NCBI GenBank assembly: GCA_910585725.1
Contig: CAJUFA010000001.1
Coordinates: forward strand, 72,991-136,990
From: an uncultured Dorea sp.
GTDB lineage: Bacteria; Bacillota; Clostridia; Lachnospirales; Lachnospiraceae
DNA: 64,000 nucleotides
Direction of reading: 5' to 3'
The notes under the pieces were generated by a model. That model saw only the letters and a program-made list of their open reading frames with translations, did not search any database and was not told where the DNA came from. Below, in pieces: positions 26,362-34,982 of the stretch. Within the stretch, counting starts at the first letter, position 1; each line of letters starts with the position of its first letter. The translations under genes and the position numbers were made by a program.

Positions 26362-27324
26362 ATGGCCAGAAGAAGCAATAAGACTGCACATGTACTAAAT
26401 CTGCTTGCCGGACACGATACGCAGAATTCAACAGAAGAAACGACGGCTAACGAAACAGCCCCATCTTCTTCGGAGGCTGCTCCGGCAGAAGAAGCCGCGC
26501 AGCCGTCCGCCAAAGAAAGCACGAAACCTGACGCTGTACAACCGGCAAAGACAGACACAGAACCCGTAACGGTAAGCGCGCCTGTATCGGCACAGAACAT
26601 CTCCGTGATTGACACAACCGGCACGGATCCTGTCGCCGAATTGATACAGCAGGAATTATCTAATCAATTTGAATCCGAACTAGCGGCAATTTCTCCAAAC
26701 ACCGCTGCAGATAACGAGGCGGACGCAGATACGCAGGATATGGAACCCCAGATCACAGAAACTGAGAAAGCCGCAGAAACTGCGGAGAATTTAGAAACTG
26801 TAGAAGTTACAGAAACTGCAGAGGTTACAGAAACTGCAGAAGCTTCTGTAACTGCGGAAGCTTCTGAGACGGCTGCTACAGATTTTACATCTGCAGAGAC
26901 GGAACCTGCTGAAGATACAGAAGCAGATTCTTTGTCGGAAGCTCAGGCATCTGCCGAAACTTCAAATTCTGCCACAGAGGATATCACACCGGCAGATTCA
27001 TACGCAGCTTCACAACCAGAGACGACAGCGGCAGCCGAACCGGAGACAGCGCCGGAGCCGGATTTCGTCTACCTGAACGTTATGGAAGAGATCGTCAAAG
27101 ACAAAATCATCTATTTTATGCGTCAGTTTGACCTCTGTACCTGCGAACGATGCAAGGCGGATACAATTGCATTGACGATGAACGGACTTATGCCGAAATA
27201 TATCGTCACCCTCCCCGCCGCCGTTCCTCCTCTCATAAGCTATTATACGAACAGATTAATCTCGGACGTTACGGTAGAAGCTATCAAAGCGTGTATGACC
27301 GTAAAAGATAACCCAAGACATTAA
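26362..27324 (+). CDS. Acidic disordered protein with C-terminal ComFB domain
   Basis: 320 residues. Residues ~20-230 are low complexity (Ala/Glu/Thr/Ser/Pro-rich, with repeats of the type VTETAEVTETAEAS), so probably disordered. The last ~85 (from DFVYLNVMEEIV) match late-competence ComFB, with the CTCERCKADTIAL segment holding the conserved cysteine pair (~259). ComFB proteins have been reported as cyclic-dinucleotide receptors. A short basic N-terminus (ARRSNKTAHVLNLLAG) could contact DNA or ParA. It follows parA by 8 bases and precedes a terminator hairpin. It is likely a partner of the ParA protein; this is inference. Confidence 0.75.
   Translation: MARRSNKTAHVLNLLAGHDTQNSTEETTANETAPSSSEAAPAEEAAQPSAKESTKPDAVQPAKTDTEPVTVSAPVSAQNISVIDTTGTDPVAELIQQELSNQFESELAAISPNTAADNEADADTQDMEPQITETEKAAETAENLETVEVTETAEVTETAEASVTAEASETAATDFTSAETEPAEDTEADSLSEAQASAETSNSATEDITPADSYAASQPETTAAAEPETAPEPDFVYLNVMEEIVKDKIIYFMRQFDLCTCERCKADTIALTMNGLMPKYIVTLPAAVPPLISYYTNRLISDVTVEAIKACMTVKDNPRH
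26770..26885 (+). repeat. Imperfect short tandem repeats within the ComFB gene
   Basis: Units of about 18 bases of the kind GAAGTTACAGAAACTGCA recur with small changes and code for repeated TETAEV/ TETAEA peptides. They are coding and in frame. Confidence 0.6.
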
Positions 27325-27345
27325 ATATTTTCCTTAATTATATCA

Positions 27346-27406
27346 AAAATGGCAGATGACTGACCATACGGAATATCACGTATCAGGTCTTATCATCTGC
27401 CATTTT
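27346..27406. terminator. Bidirectional terminator between the ComFB and chemoreceptor genes
   Basis: AAAATGGCAGATGA (27346-27359) pairs exactly with TCATCTGCCATTTT (27393-27406), and the stem extends inwards (GACC/GGTC, ATACG/CGTAT). It ends the ParA-ComFB transcript and the long flagellar operon. Confidence 0.8.
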
Positions 27407-27466
27407 CGGCTGAGTTAAACCACACATTATTTCTCTATACTAATCTTAAAGCTCTATACACGCTCC

Positions 27467-29116
27467 TTATTTCTTAAGCCTGAATCTTCCGGTCTGTTCA
27501 TGAAGCTTGCGGACTTCTTCAAAAAGTTCTTCGCTGACTGCCGCGGACTCCTGACTGCTGGCTGAATTCGTCTGAACGACTTCAGCGATCTGAGCAATAC
27601 CGTCCGTTACTTGCTTAATAGCCTCTGACTCGGCATTGATCGCATCCGCGATGGAACCGATGGCGCTGTTAGACTTCTTCACAAGATTCAGGGTCCTGTT
27701 CAATGTCTCGGATACTTCATCTACGATACCGCTTCCGCGTTCCGTCGCTTTTACAGACTCTTCGATAAGATCCTTGGTTTCTTTCGCCGCCTCGTCAGAC
27801 TGTGCCGCAAGACTCCGCACCTCATCCGCGACTACCGCAAAACCTTTTCCTGCAGATCCTGCCCTTGCCGCCTCTACCGCCGCATTAAGCGCCAGGATAT
27901 TCGTCTGGAACGCAATGTTCTCAATCGTTGCAATAATCTCGTTAATCTTATGAGACGTCTGTGTAATATCCTTCATAGCCGCAACCATCTCTTCCATCTG
28001 GCTGCCGCTTATAGTAACCTGCTCTCCCGTCTTCTTGGCGTCGTTCTGCGCTTCATTCGCCATCTCCACATTTCTGGCTGCATTCTTGGACAATTCATCT
28101 AACGTCGCATAGAGCTGCTCCACTGCACTGGCCTGCTCCGTAGCTCCCTGAGCCAGAGACTGTGAACTGCTGGATAACTGATCCGCATTACCGGAGATCT
28201 GATGCTCCGCCCTGCCTATACTGCCAATCGCTGATGATATCGTTGTCGTAAAGCTGCCGATCGCCTGTTCGATCATCTGGAAATCTCCTATATATTTTAC
28301 AGAAGGAGTTACGTTAAAATCACCTTGCGCGAACTGCGCCATAATACGGTCAATATCATGGATATAATCTTCTATTACTTTCATTGAATTCCGCAGAATA
28401 CTTGCCAGATCACCCAGCTCGTTATTCGCCTCGTACTCCAGATTAATATCAAGATTTCCTTCCTGAAGCGGACGTATCTGATTACTGATATAAATAATAG
28501 GTTTTACAATCTGTTTGAGTACATAGGTCACCATACTGATCATGAATATTAATGCTAAGAAGAAACATACTCCTGACACTACCTGTACGGTATGAAGTTT
28601 TTCGCTCATGGCTACGGCGCTCGTATCCTTTAGCTGCGTACCCTCTTCAACTACTTGATCCATAAGACCTACCAGTGTGCTCAAATTCGTCTGGATCGTG
28701 TTCTGATAATAATCCTGCGCCGCATCCGGATTCGTCTTCGCCATCTCCAAAACATAACTTGCCGACTCATGCAGCTCCTTATGTAAAGGTTCCAGTTCGT
28801 CTCTCAGGGCGAGTACTTTCTTGTCGTCCGTGGACATATCCCCGTAAAGCCACTGCCCAAGAACACAAGCGGTCGGATCCATACTTCCGGTAAATTCCTT
28901 TCCTTCATACAGAGCATTACTCAAACCTGAGGACCATTTATAATGTGCTACTTCTGCTTTCTCTATCGTGTCTAACAGTGTAGTTGCCTCAATACTGGTA
29001 TTCTGCGTATCTTTGATTGAAAAAATACTCGCTGTTACAGAAAAACTGTATATCAACACTGCGGCAATCGTCGTGGCAACTCGGATTCCCACCATTTTAT
29101 TAATACTTTTACGCAT
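27467..29116 (-). CDS. Methyl-accepting chemotaxis protein with CZB-like sensor
   Basis: 549 residues. One helix (~12-34), an extracellular region (~38-185) that carries [11 protein letters not shown] (~58), [10 protein letters not shown] (~84) and [11 protein letters not shown] (~110), the pattern of the chemoreceptor zinc-binding (CZB) domain, then a helix (~190-212), HAMP and the signalling hairpin with [20 protein letters not shown]. Zn or HOCl sensing has been reported for cytoplasmic CZB domains; here it is placed outside the cell. It is the last gene of the flagellar operon, 51 bases after the SprA-like gene, with its own terminator. Confidence 0.88.
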   Translation of the reverse strand: MRKSINKMVGIRVATTIAAVLIYSFSVTASIFSIKDTQNTSIEATTLLDTIEKAEVAHYKWSSGLSNALYEGKEFTGSMDPTACVLGQWLYGDMSTDDKKVLALRDELEPLHKELHESASYVLEMAKTNPDAAQDYYQNTIQTNLSTLVGLMDQVVEEGTQLKDTSAVAMSEKLHTVQVVSGVCFFLALIFMISMVTYVLKQIVKPIIYISNQIRPLQEGNLDINLEYEANNELGDLASILRNSMKVIEDYIHDIDRIMAQFAQGDFNVTPSVKYIGDFQMIEQAIGSFTTTISSAIGSIGRAEHQISGNADQLSSSSQSLAQGATEQASAVEQLYATLDELSKNAARNVEMANEAQNDAKKTGEQVTISGSQMEEMVAAMKDITQTSHKINEIIATIENIAFQTNILALNAAVEAARAGSAGKGFAVVADEVRSLAAQSDEAAKETKDLIEESVKATERGSGIVDEVSETLNRTLNLVKKSNSAIGSIADAINAESEAIKQVTDGIAQIAEVVQTNSASSQESAAVSEELFEEVRKLHEQTGRFRLKK

Positions 29117-29167
29117 GGATACATATCCTCTCTCTCTTATTCTTGTGTTCCGCTATTGCGGCTACGA

Positions 29168-30001
29168 TTATGCGGCCTCCGCTTCCTGTCCCGATACCGG
29201 CTGTTCCGGCTGCGGGTCGGATGCGGTCGTCGTCCTGGTCGTACCTCCTGACACATAGACCCTTCCGCATTCCGGACAGATGGCCGTATGCATGGAGACG
29301 GACTGGCTAACCACGCGACGTCCTTCCCGCTCGGCCGACGCCTGCTCACGCACCACATGTTCCATCTCGTGTCCTCTCACCGCAGACGCTGCCTGCTCCG
29401 GCGATATATGCGTCGGAGTCTGATAGGACACTCCCGGATCATCCGAACCGTCCTGATACTTTCTCTCCTTACAGGTCTGGCATTCCTTTTCTCCGGATAC
29501 TTCCTGCACTCCTTGCGCTGACTGCTCTGCTTTCGTCTGCCCGAGGCCCGTCAGCCTTGTTCCGGTTTCTCCGGCGGCTCCCGGCGCCCCTTTATCCGCA
29601 GTCGTCTTCTCTCCCTGAGAAAGATCTATATACTGCATACGCATACGTACAGATAGTTCCGCCGGATCCATTCCTTTTCTCAAGAAAGGTATCGCATACG
29701 CTATTCCCCGTGTTTCATTCGACGTCACCGCTTTTACCGGATCTACCGGCTCCACAGGCACCCCCGTATTCGCCGTACGTCCGCTCCAGACCGCGCCGAT
29801 CTTCGGTCCCTGCCGCGCCGCAGACGACGCTGCTACGCCCCGGCCGCTCTCTGCGGCAGACGCCGCAACATCATTCTGTCCCACCGTACTCCGGGATAAC
29901 GCCTTTACCTGCGCATATCCCATATACTGCTGTGCGCCCCGATATGGCTGAACTGCCAGGACGCCGGTCATATTACTGACTCCTGAGACTCCGCTAATCA
30001 T
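29168..30001 (-). CDS. SprA-related putative metalloprotease, no signal peptide
   Basis: 277 residues. The first ~170 are low-complexity and lack a signal peptide. The C-terminal part has CQTCKERKYQDGS, TPTHISPEQAASAVRGHEM, then HVVREQA, giving an HEMEH zinc-protease motif, and later CPECGRVYVSGGTT. This matches the SprA-related family, of unknown function. The gene follows the EAL/HDOD gene by 29 bases in the fla/che operon, so a motility role is likely by context. GGAGG precedes the start. It could process a flagellar or chemotaxis protein; that is inference. Confidence 0.75.
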   Translation of the reverse strand: MISGVSGVSNMTGVLAVQPYRGAQQYMGYAQVKALSRSTVGQNDVAASAAESGRGVAASSAARQGPKIGAVWSGRTANTGVPVEPVDPVKAVTSNETRGIAYAIPFLRKGMDPAELSVRMRMQYIDLSQGEKTTADKGAPGAAGETGTRLTGLGQTKAEQSAQGVQEVSGEKECQTCKERKYQDGSDDPGVSYQTPTHISPEQAASAVRGHEMEHVVREQASAEREGRRVVSQSVSMHTAICPECGRVYVSGGTTRTTTASDPQPEQPVSGQEAEAA

Positions 30002-30030
30002 AACTCACACCTCCGATACAAGAACGGGGA

Positions 30031-31281
30031 TTATGATTCCCCGTTATTCATACCTACGACATTATCCCAGATATTATTCACTTCTTCTACGGAATCCATA
30101 TAGATTTGTGCCATCTCGTTCGTCTTAATTCCCAGCTCATCCGCGATCGTCTGGATCTCTGTCCATTGTGCGTTTTCATAGCACAGAATCAACTCATACA
30201 GTCTTCCTGCCGGCCCTTCCTTAGATATCAGCGCGTTCTTAATTTCGTCTACGATAGGGATCTCAAAAAGGATATCTTCAATCGACGCGTCGATCATATA
30301 TTCCAATGTCGAGAACATACCCATCAGATATGCGTCCGAACTGTTGATCGGGAACTGCCTTAACTTCTTCACCAACGCCGACGCAAAATTCGCCCGCATA
30401 AAGGAAGTCTTAAGAACCTCCTCTGATGAATTCTCTTGCTTATCTTCGAAACTAAGAAGATAGATCCACTGCTTCAACTGATTGATACCGACGCGTATCA
30501 GCGCCTGACGCACCGACGTAGTCTCCTGGTGCACCGCAAAATACGGTGAATTCGCCATCTTAAGCAGAGCATATGTAAGAGAAGCGTCTCTGGTTATGAT
30601 CTCCTCCAACTCTCCTATATCCGGCTCATCCTTCGTAATCTCGACGATAAGCTGATAGAGATTTCCCTGCATGAATTCCATTTTTCCTGTCTTGGCAGTC
30701 ATTCTGTCGGAGATATAATTTCCTTCTACATAGTCTACTTCCAACTTAAGCGCGCAATCATAGACTTCCCTGCTGTTCACGCCCGTAGCGATGAATTTCT
30801 TCTGGAAACCATGCGCCATATCCACTACATTGGACACCGAACGCATCTGCTCTTCATCCATCTTATTCGAGATATCCATCTTAATATAATCTGCATGTTC
30901 CAATATGCTGAAATACTTAGGCGTAAACTGAAAATCATTGATAGCGAAACTGTACCCTTCGTCGCGGTATTTGCTGATCAAGATTCCTGCCAGCGCATGG
31001 ATGATGATATTATCCCCTATCTGAATAACAACCTTATCTTTGTCAAATATCTTCGGCGTATTCCGAAAGAGAAGTGTAGGGGTAAATGTCATGAATGTCT
31101 TTCTGTCTTTGAATATCCGATCGGAATTCTCAGACAGAAACGCAACCATTGTATTTGCCGCCACGCTGTCTGCACTCGGATTATATAAGCTTCCCTGGTC
31201 TTCCTGTATCAGGAATTCATATCCTACGATCTCATCCGTCTGCAGATCCTTAATGGCTTGTCTTACTATATAATTATTCAT
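30031..31281 (-). CDS. EAL-like and HDOD domain signalling protein
   Basis: 416 residues. The N-terminal half resembles an EAL domain, but the motif reads YEFLIQ instead of EAL and the usual metal ligands are not seen, so I infer it binds but does not cleave c-di-GMP. The C-terminal half (~205-390) is an HDOD domain. Proteins of this architecture (YuxH-like) are signalling adaptors of unknown partners. The start codon directly follows the cheV stop (TAGATG), so translation is coupled. Confidence 0.82.
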   Translation of the reverse strand: MNNYIVRQAIKDLQTDEIVGYEFLIQEDQGSLYNPSADSVAANTMVAFLSENSDRIFKDRKTFMTFTPTLLFRNTPKIFDKDKVVIQIGDNIIIHALAGILISKYRDEGYSFAINDFQFTPKYFSILEHADYIKMDISNKMDEEQMRSVSNVVDMAHGFQKKFIATGVNSREVYDCALKLEVDYVEGNYISDRMTAKTGKMEFMQGNLYQLIVEITKDEPDIGELEEIITRDASLTYALLKMANSPYFAVHQETTSVRQALIRVGINQLKQWIYLLSFEDKQENSSEEVLKTSFMRANFASALVKKLRQFPINSSDAYLMGMFSTLEYMIDASIEDILFEIPIVDEIKNALISKEGPAGRLYELILCYENAQWTEIQTIADELGIKTNEMAQIYMDSVEEVNNIWDNVVGMNNGES

Positions 31282-32202
31282 CTAAATTTCCATCTCCCTC
31301 CGGTCTAATAATTCGTCCATCACTTCTACAAGACGTCCTATCTCCGGCTTCGATAACTGCTCATCTGCCCCCAACTGCTTACCCTTAAGACGCATCTCTT
31401 CATTAATCAAAGACGAGAAAATAATAACCGGCATCTTCCGCATTTTCTCATCATCCTTCACAAGCTTCGTCAGACGATGACCATCCATCTCCGGCATCTC
31501 AATATCCGTAATCAACAATCCCGCTCTCTCGCTAAAATCCGGTTCATTGCGGATACTCTCCAGATATTCCCATGCTTCCTTCCCGTTATTGAAATTCTTC
31601 AGATTCGAATAGCCTGCACGGAATAAGGAATCCTTGATCATCTTAGTCAATAGAATTGAATCCTCTGCGAGTATGATCGGATGATCTCTTACCACTCTCT
31701 CTCCAAGCGCGTCGATATCATGTACCTGTATGCTCGTTTCCGGCGCGATCTCGGCAACAATCTTCTCAAAATCCAGAATTGTAACCAACTGCCCGCCGCA
31801 CTGGGCGATCCCTGTTGCCACTCCGTCCTCCCCGTTCGTAAGAGCCTTATCCGGTTTCTGAATATTCTCCCAGGATATTCTGCTGATTCCAACCACGCTG
31901 TGTACGCGGAATGCAATGTGCATCTTATTGAAATTCGTAATAATGAACAGATCTCTGTCCTTCTTCTCTCCGCTGTCACCGGTCAGGTATTTCGGCAGGT
32001 TGATTACCGTAAGCAAGATCTCCCTCGGCTTGAATATTCCCTCGACGGAGTCATGGGAATGCGGTATCGGCTTTACTTTATCCGCCATCATGATCTCCCG
32101 TACTTTTGCAACATTAATACCATACAACTCGCCAAATATGGTAAACTGCATAATCTCAATCTCATTTGTCCCTGATTCCAATAAAATCTCTGTATCAGCC
32201 AT
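31282..32202 (-). CDS. cheV: Chemotaxis coupling protein CheV (CheW-REC)
   Basis: 306 residues. An N-terminal CheW domain (~15-165) couples receptors to CheA. The C-terminal receiver (~180-300) has the phospho-acceptor Asp in LLITDIEMPEMDG and the conserved Lys in QLSKPE. I chose ATG 32202, with AGGAG 10 bases before; another ATG two codons earlier is possible. No cheA or cheW lies in the window. The 132-base gap to cheD has no clear promoter. Confidence 0.92.
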   Translation of the reverse strand: MADTEILLESGTNEIEIMQFTIFGELYGINVAKVREIMMADKVKPIPHSHDSVEGIFKPREILLTVINLPKYLTGDSGEKKDRDLFIITNFNKMHIAFRVHSVVGISRISWENIQKPDKALTNGEDGVATGIAQCGGQLVTILDFEKIVAEIAPETSIQVHDIDALGERVVRDHPIILAEDSILLTKMIKDSLFRAGYSNLKNFNNGKEAWEYLESIRNEPDFSERAGLLITDIEMPEMDGHRLTKLVKDDEKMRKMPVIIFSSLINEEMRLKGKQLGADEQLSKPEIGRLVEVMDELLDRREMEI

Positions 32203-32334
32203 ACACATTCCACTCCTTTATACTCTCTGTATATCTATCGACATAATATCCGCCTGACATAACATCGATCAGATCCTTTCCTGGCAAACCAGCCTCGCGG
32301 CCAAGTCCTCCGACAGGCTGTTCCGAATCGTTCT

Positions 32335-32817
32335 CTATAAGAAACGCTCCGGTCTTCCGGCCGAGCGGACGCTCACCTTTCCTGTGCTCACATCCAACAG
32401 CATCGTTCTTGCATAATTCGCTCCTGTATCCTCACTGGCAACATGCAGTCCCTCCGCCATCAGGATTCTCTTGACATTCTGGGCATTCCGTTCTCCGATA
32501 TTCCCTAATCCGCCGGCGCCTTTCATCTCGAACATCTTGGCGCCTCCGGCAATCTTACACACGAGTCTCCTCTTCGTGGCGCCGTAAGCAGAAAGCTTAC
32601 GCAGAGTCTCATGAATCCCCGAATCTGCAAATTTGTATATATTGCTGTCGTTCCCTCTCCCTTTCTCCGGAAGCATAATATGAAGAAGCGCTCCTAATTT
32701 GATCATAGGATCATAAAATGAGATTCCGATACATGACCCGAGCGCGTACGTAATCAAAATTCCTTCCTGTCTTGTTATCTTCATATCAGCTATTCCGACC
32801 GATATCTTTTTTTCCAT
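32335..32817 (-). CDS. cheD: Chemoreceptor glutamine deamidase CheD
   Basis: 160 residues. The catalytic Cys lies in YALGSCIGISFYD (~30) and the His in LLHIMLPEKG (~47). CheD converts receptor glutamines to glutamates and works with CheC, encoded next to it. The start is ATG 32817. The frame overlaps nothing; cheC ends at 32822, so the genes are 4 bases apart. Confidence 0.94.
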   Translation of the reverse strand: MEKKISVGIADMKITRQEGILITYALGSCIGISFYDPMIKLGALLHIMLPEKGRGNDSNIYKFADSGIHETLRKLSAYGATKRRLVCKIAGGAKMFEMKGAGGLGNIGERNAQNVKRILMAEGLHVASEDTGANYARTMLLDVSTGKVSVRSAGRPERFL

Positions 32818-32821
32818 TGAC

Positions 32822-33442
32822 TTATTCAACTCCTAGCTTTTTCATAAGAACATTCAAAGATTCCACATCCGGCAGGAGCAGCATTTCACTGTCTAATGCC
32901 TTTCCGTCTATCGTGAATTGTCCTGTAATCATCATAATTCTGTCTGAATGCTGTCCCATCAAAGACATCGGCGCGCTCATAATCCCGCCGACCATATTAA
33001 TCGCAAGCTGCGGAACCGATAACTCTACATTCACATTCGTCAGGGACGCCATTGCCGTGATATACGACGATATTACGATATTCCCTGTCTCCATCAATAC
33101 AGAAGAATCAATCTCTTCTAATTCCAGGAAATCCGAATCCACCTTCCCAAGCATCCTGAACAATACCTCGTCCGAGAACTCTTTCGTCAGAATAAGAAGC
33201 ATGATTCCACTCAATTCCCCCGACATCTCTACGAATATCGCCGCAACCAGCTCTTCCGGATCCCCCAAATAATCCAAAGCTTCGTTAAATCCTAAAATTA
33301 CTACTTTCGGAAGGGACATATTCACCTTTGCGTTCAGCATGCTGGACATAGCTGTCGCGGCATTGCCTCCGCCGATGCTTCCGATCTCCTTCAGAATATC
33401 CATCTCTAACTCATTCATCTCTTCATAAGATTTTATAGCCAT
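32822..33442 (-). CDS. cheC: CheY-P phosphatase CheC
   Basis: 206 residues of the CheC/FliY family, with two phosphatase motifs. The second is intact (S-VLM-E-TG-N, D/S-x3-E-x2-N pattern). In the first, D-ILK-E-IG-S, the usual Asn is Ser, so the first site may be weakened. CheC removes phosphate from CheY-P and binds CheD. GGAG-like bases precede the start. It lies 12 bases after the flgG-like gene. Confidence 0.92.
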   Translation of the reverse strand: MAIKSYEEMNELEMDILKEIGSIGGGNAATAMSSMLNAKVNMSLPKVVILGFNEALDYLGDPEELVAAIFVEMSGELSGIMLLILTKEFSDEVLFRMLGKVDSDFLELEEIDSSVLMETGNIVISSYITAMASLTNVNVELSVPQLAINMVGGIMSAPMSLMGQHSDRIMMITGQFTIDGKALDSEMLLLPDVESLNVLMKKLGVE

Positions 33443-33453
33443 ATTGCACCTCT

Positions 33454-34164
33454 CTATGATCTCAATGTATTAATCGTATTTACAATCTCATCCGATGTCT
33501 GTACCATCTTAAGCGCGTAAGAATACGCTCTCTGAGCCTCAATCATACGTGTAAAATCATCAGCCACATTCACTCCTGACATCTCCAGCGTCTTGTTCTC
33601 GAGTTTTGCGCCCGGAATCAGGAACGGCTGCCCATTCTTCAGAACCGGCGTGAATTCATTATTCCCTATACTCTGCATCCCATCCAGGATGTTGAATCCG
33701 TATACCCCGATCTCACTGCTCAGTTCCCCATCTATCACCTGAATCGGGTTCTGGTTCTGATCAAGAACAAAATTCCCGTTATCATTCACCAGATAGAATT
33801 CGTCGCCGCGCTTCGACATACTGAAGTGTCCGTTTCTTGAATATGTAATCTCATTCGTGATCGGACTCCTCAGCATAAAGAACCCCTCCTGAACAATCGC
33901 ATAATCAAACTTACCCTCCGTTGTCACAAAGCCCATAGGATCAAAATTCGTATTCGTCTTCTCTACATGAATACCTGTACCGGCCTTCAGCGGAGTATCC
34001 GCTCCGGTATAATTATTCAGGTTATAATACATCAGGTCATAGAACACCGTTGTCTTTGCCTTATAACCGTAATTGTTCACGTTTGCAAGGTTATTGCCGA
34101 CCACATCCATCTTCTTCTGCTCTTCCATCGCGCCCCTTGCAGCAGTATAAAACGACGTGTACAT
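33454..34164 (-). CDS. flgG: Flagellar basal-body rod protein, FlgF/FlgG family (FlhP-like)
   Basis: 236 residues. The N-terminal rod motif NNLANVNNYGYKAK (~25) and the C-terminal repeat of the coiled segments (VNVADDFTRMIEAQRAYS) match the FlgE/F/G family. Being second in the pair after fliA, it corresponds to the distal-rod protein FlhP of Bacillus. The flgF/flgG split cannot be settled by eye. It starts 65 bases after the flgF-like gene. Confidence 0.85.
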   Translation of the reverse strand: MYTSFYTAARGAMEEQKKMDVVGNNLANVNNYGYKAKTTVFYDLMYYNLNNYTGADTPLKAGTGIHVEKTNTNFDPMGFVTTEGKFDYAIVQEGFFMLRSPITNEITYSRNGHFSMSKRGDEFYLVNDNGNFVLDQNQNPIQVIDGELSSEIGVYGFNILDGMQSIGNNEFTPVLKNGQPFLIPGAKLENKTLEMSGVNVADDFTRMIEAQRAYSYALKMVQTSDEIVNTINTLRS

Positions 34165-34228
34165 ATTTTATCCTCTCCCTCCTATTTCTCATGCGCCATT
34201 ATTTATTTGCCGGTCATCTTTTTATTTC

Positions 34229-34981
34229 CTAGGTAGCAGATCCTAAGATGACCATCTTTGCCATCAACTGGTCATACATCTTCAAAAGCTGAGCGGAACT
34301 CTGAAGCACCCGCTGTCCGCTCATCATCCTTGTCATCTCTTCAGCCATATTCACGTTAGAATCTTCCAGATATCTCTGTGTAACAGTTACGCCCTGAGCA
34401 GCCTGAGGCTGTGCGTTTGCCCGGAATACGCCTCCGGTTACCTTTGTAAGCTGACCGTAATCCGCAAAATCCACCACTCTCAATGTCCCAAAGACCTGTG
34501 TGCCGCCTTCATTCGTGATATTGCCCTGCTTATCAATCACAATATCATCCGTCGTGAGCTGAATCGGTCCGTTCGTACCAAGCACCCGTCCGAATCCCGG
34601 CAGAACCAGATATCCGTTATCATCCAGATTGAAAGAACCGTTCCGGGTATATACGTTGCCGTTATCCGTCTGGATCTCAAAGAATCCTCTGCCGGTCAGC
34701 CCCACATCCATAGGAGCGCCGGTCTCCCTGATACCGCCTTCCGTATAATCCGTCACTCTCTCATCCGCAATATTCATCCGGGATACCACGCCCACCGGAG
34801 TTCTGGCAGAGCTGTCTTCCTTTTCATAACGATAGATCATCTCGTCGCGGAATGTACTCTGCATCAGCCGATCTTCCTTATAACCGGGAGTAGAAACATT
34901 CGTCATATTATTACTTATAATATTCATATTCCGGTTTTGTGTGATCATGTTAGACGTCAGGTCATAATATCCTTGAAACAT
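34229..34981 (-). CDS. flgF: Flagellar basal-body rod protein, FlgF/FlgG family (FlhO-like)
   Basis: 250 residues. SNNMTNVSTPGYKEDRL (~28) and VNMAEEMTRMMSGQRVLQSS near the C-terminus are the terminal rod-hook motifs of the FlgF/G family. It lies one base after fliA, as flhO lies near sigD in related genomes. It builds the distal rod through the cell wall; the exact paralogue name is uncertain. Confidence 0.85.
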   Translation of the reverse strand: MFQGYYDLTSNMITQNRNMNIISNNMTNVSTPGYKEDRLMQSTFRDEMIYRYEKEDSSARTPVGVVSRMNIADERVTDYTEGGIRETGAPMDVGLTGRGFFEIQTDNGNVYTRNGSFNLDDNGYLVLPGFGRVLGTNGPIQLTTDDIVIDKQGNITNEGGTQVFGTLRVVDFADYGQLTKVTGGVFRANAQPQAAQGVTVTQRYLEDSNVNMAEEMTRMMSGQRVLQSSAQLLKMYDQLMAKMVILGSAT

Positions 34982-34982
34982 T

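Noticed and set aside
26343..26624. A 93-codon minus-strand frame over the ComFB gene
   Set aside because: It is the antisense of the low-complexity acidic region and gives a Ser/Val/Ala-rich nonsense sequence.
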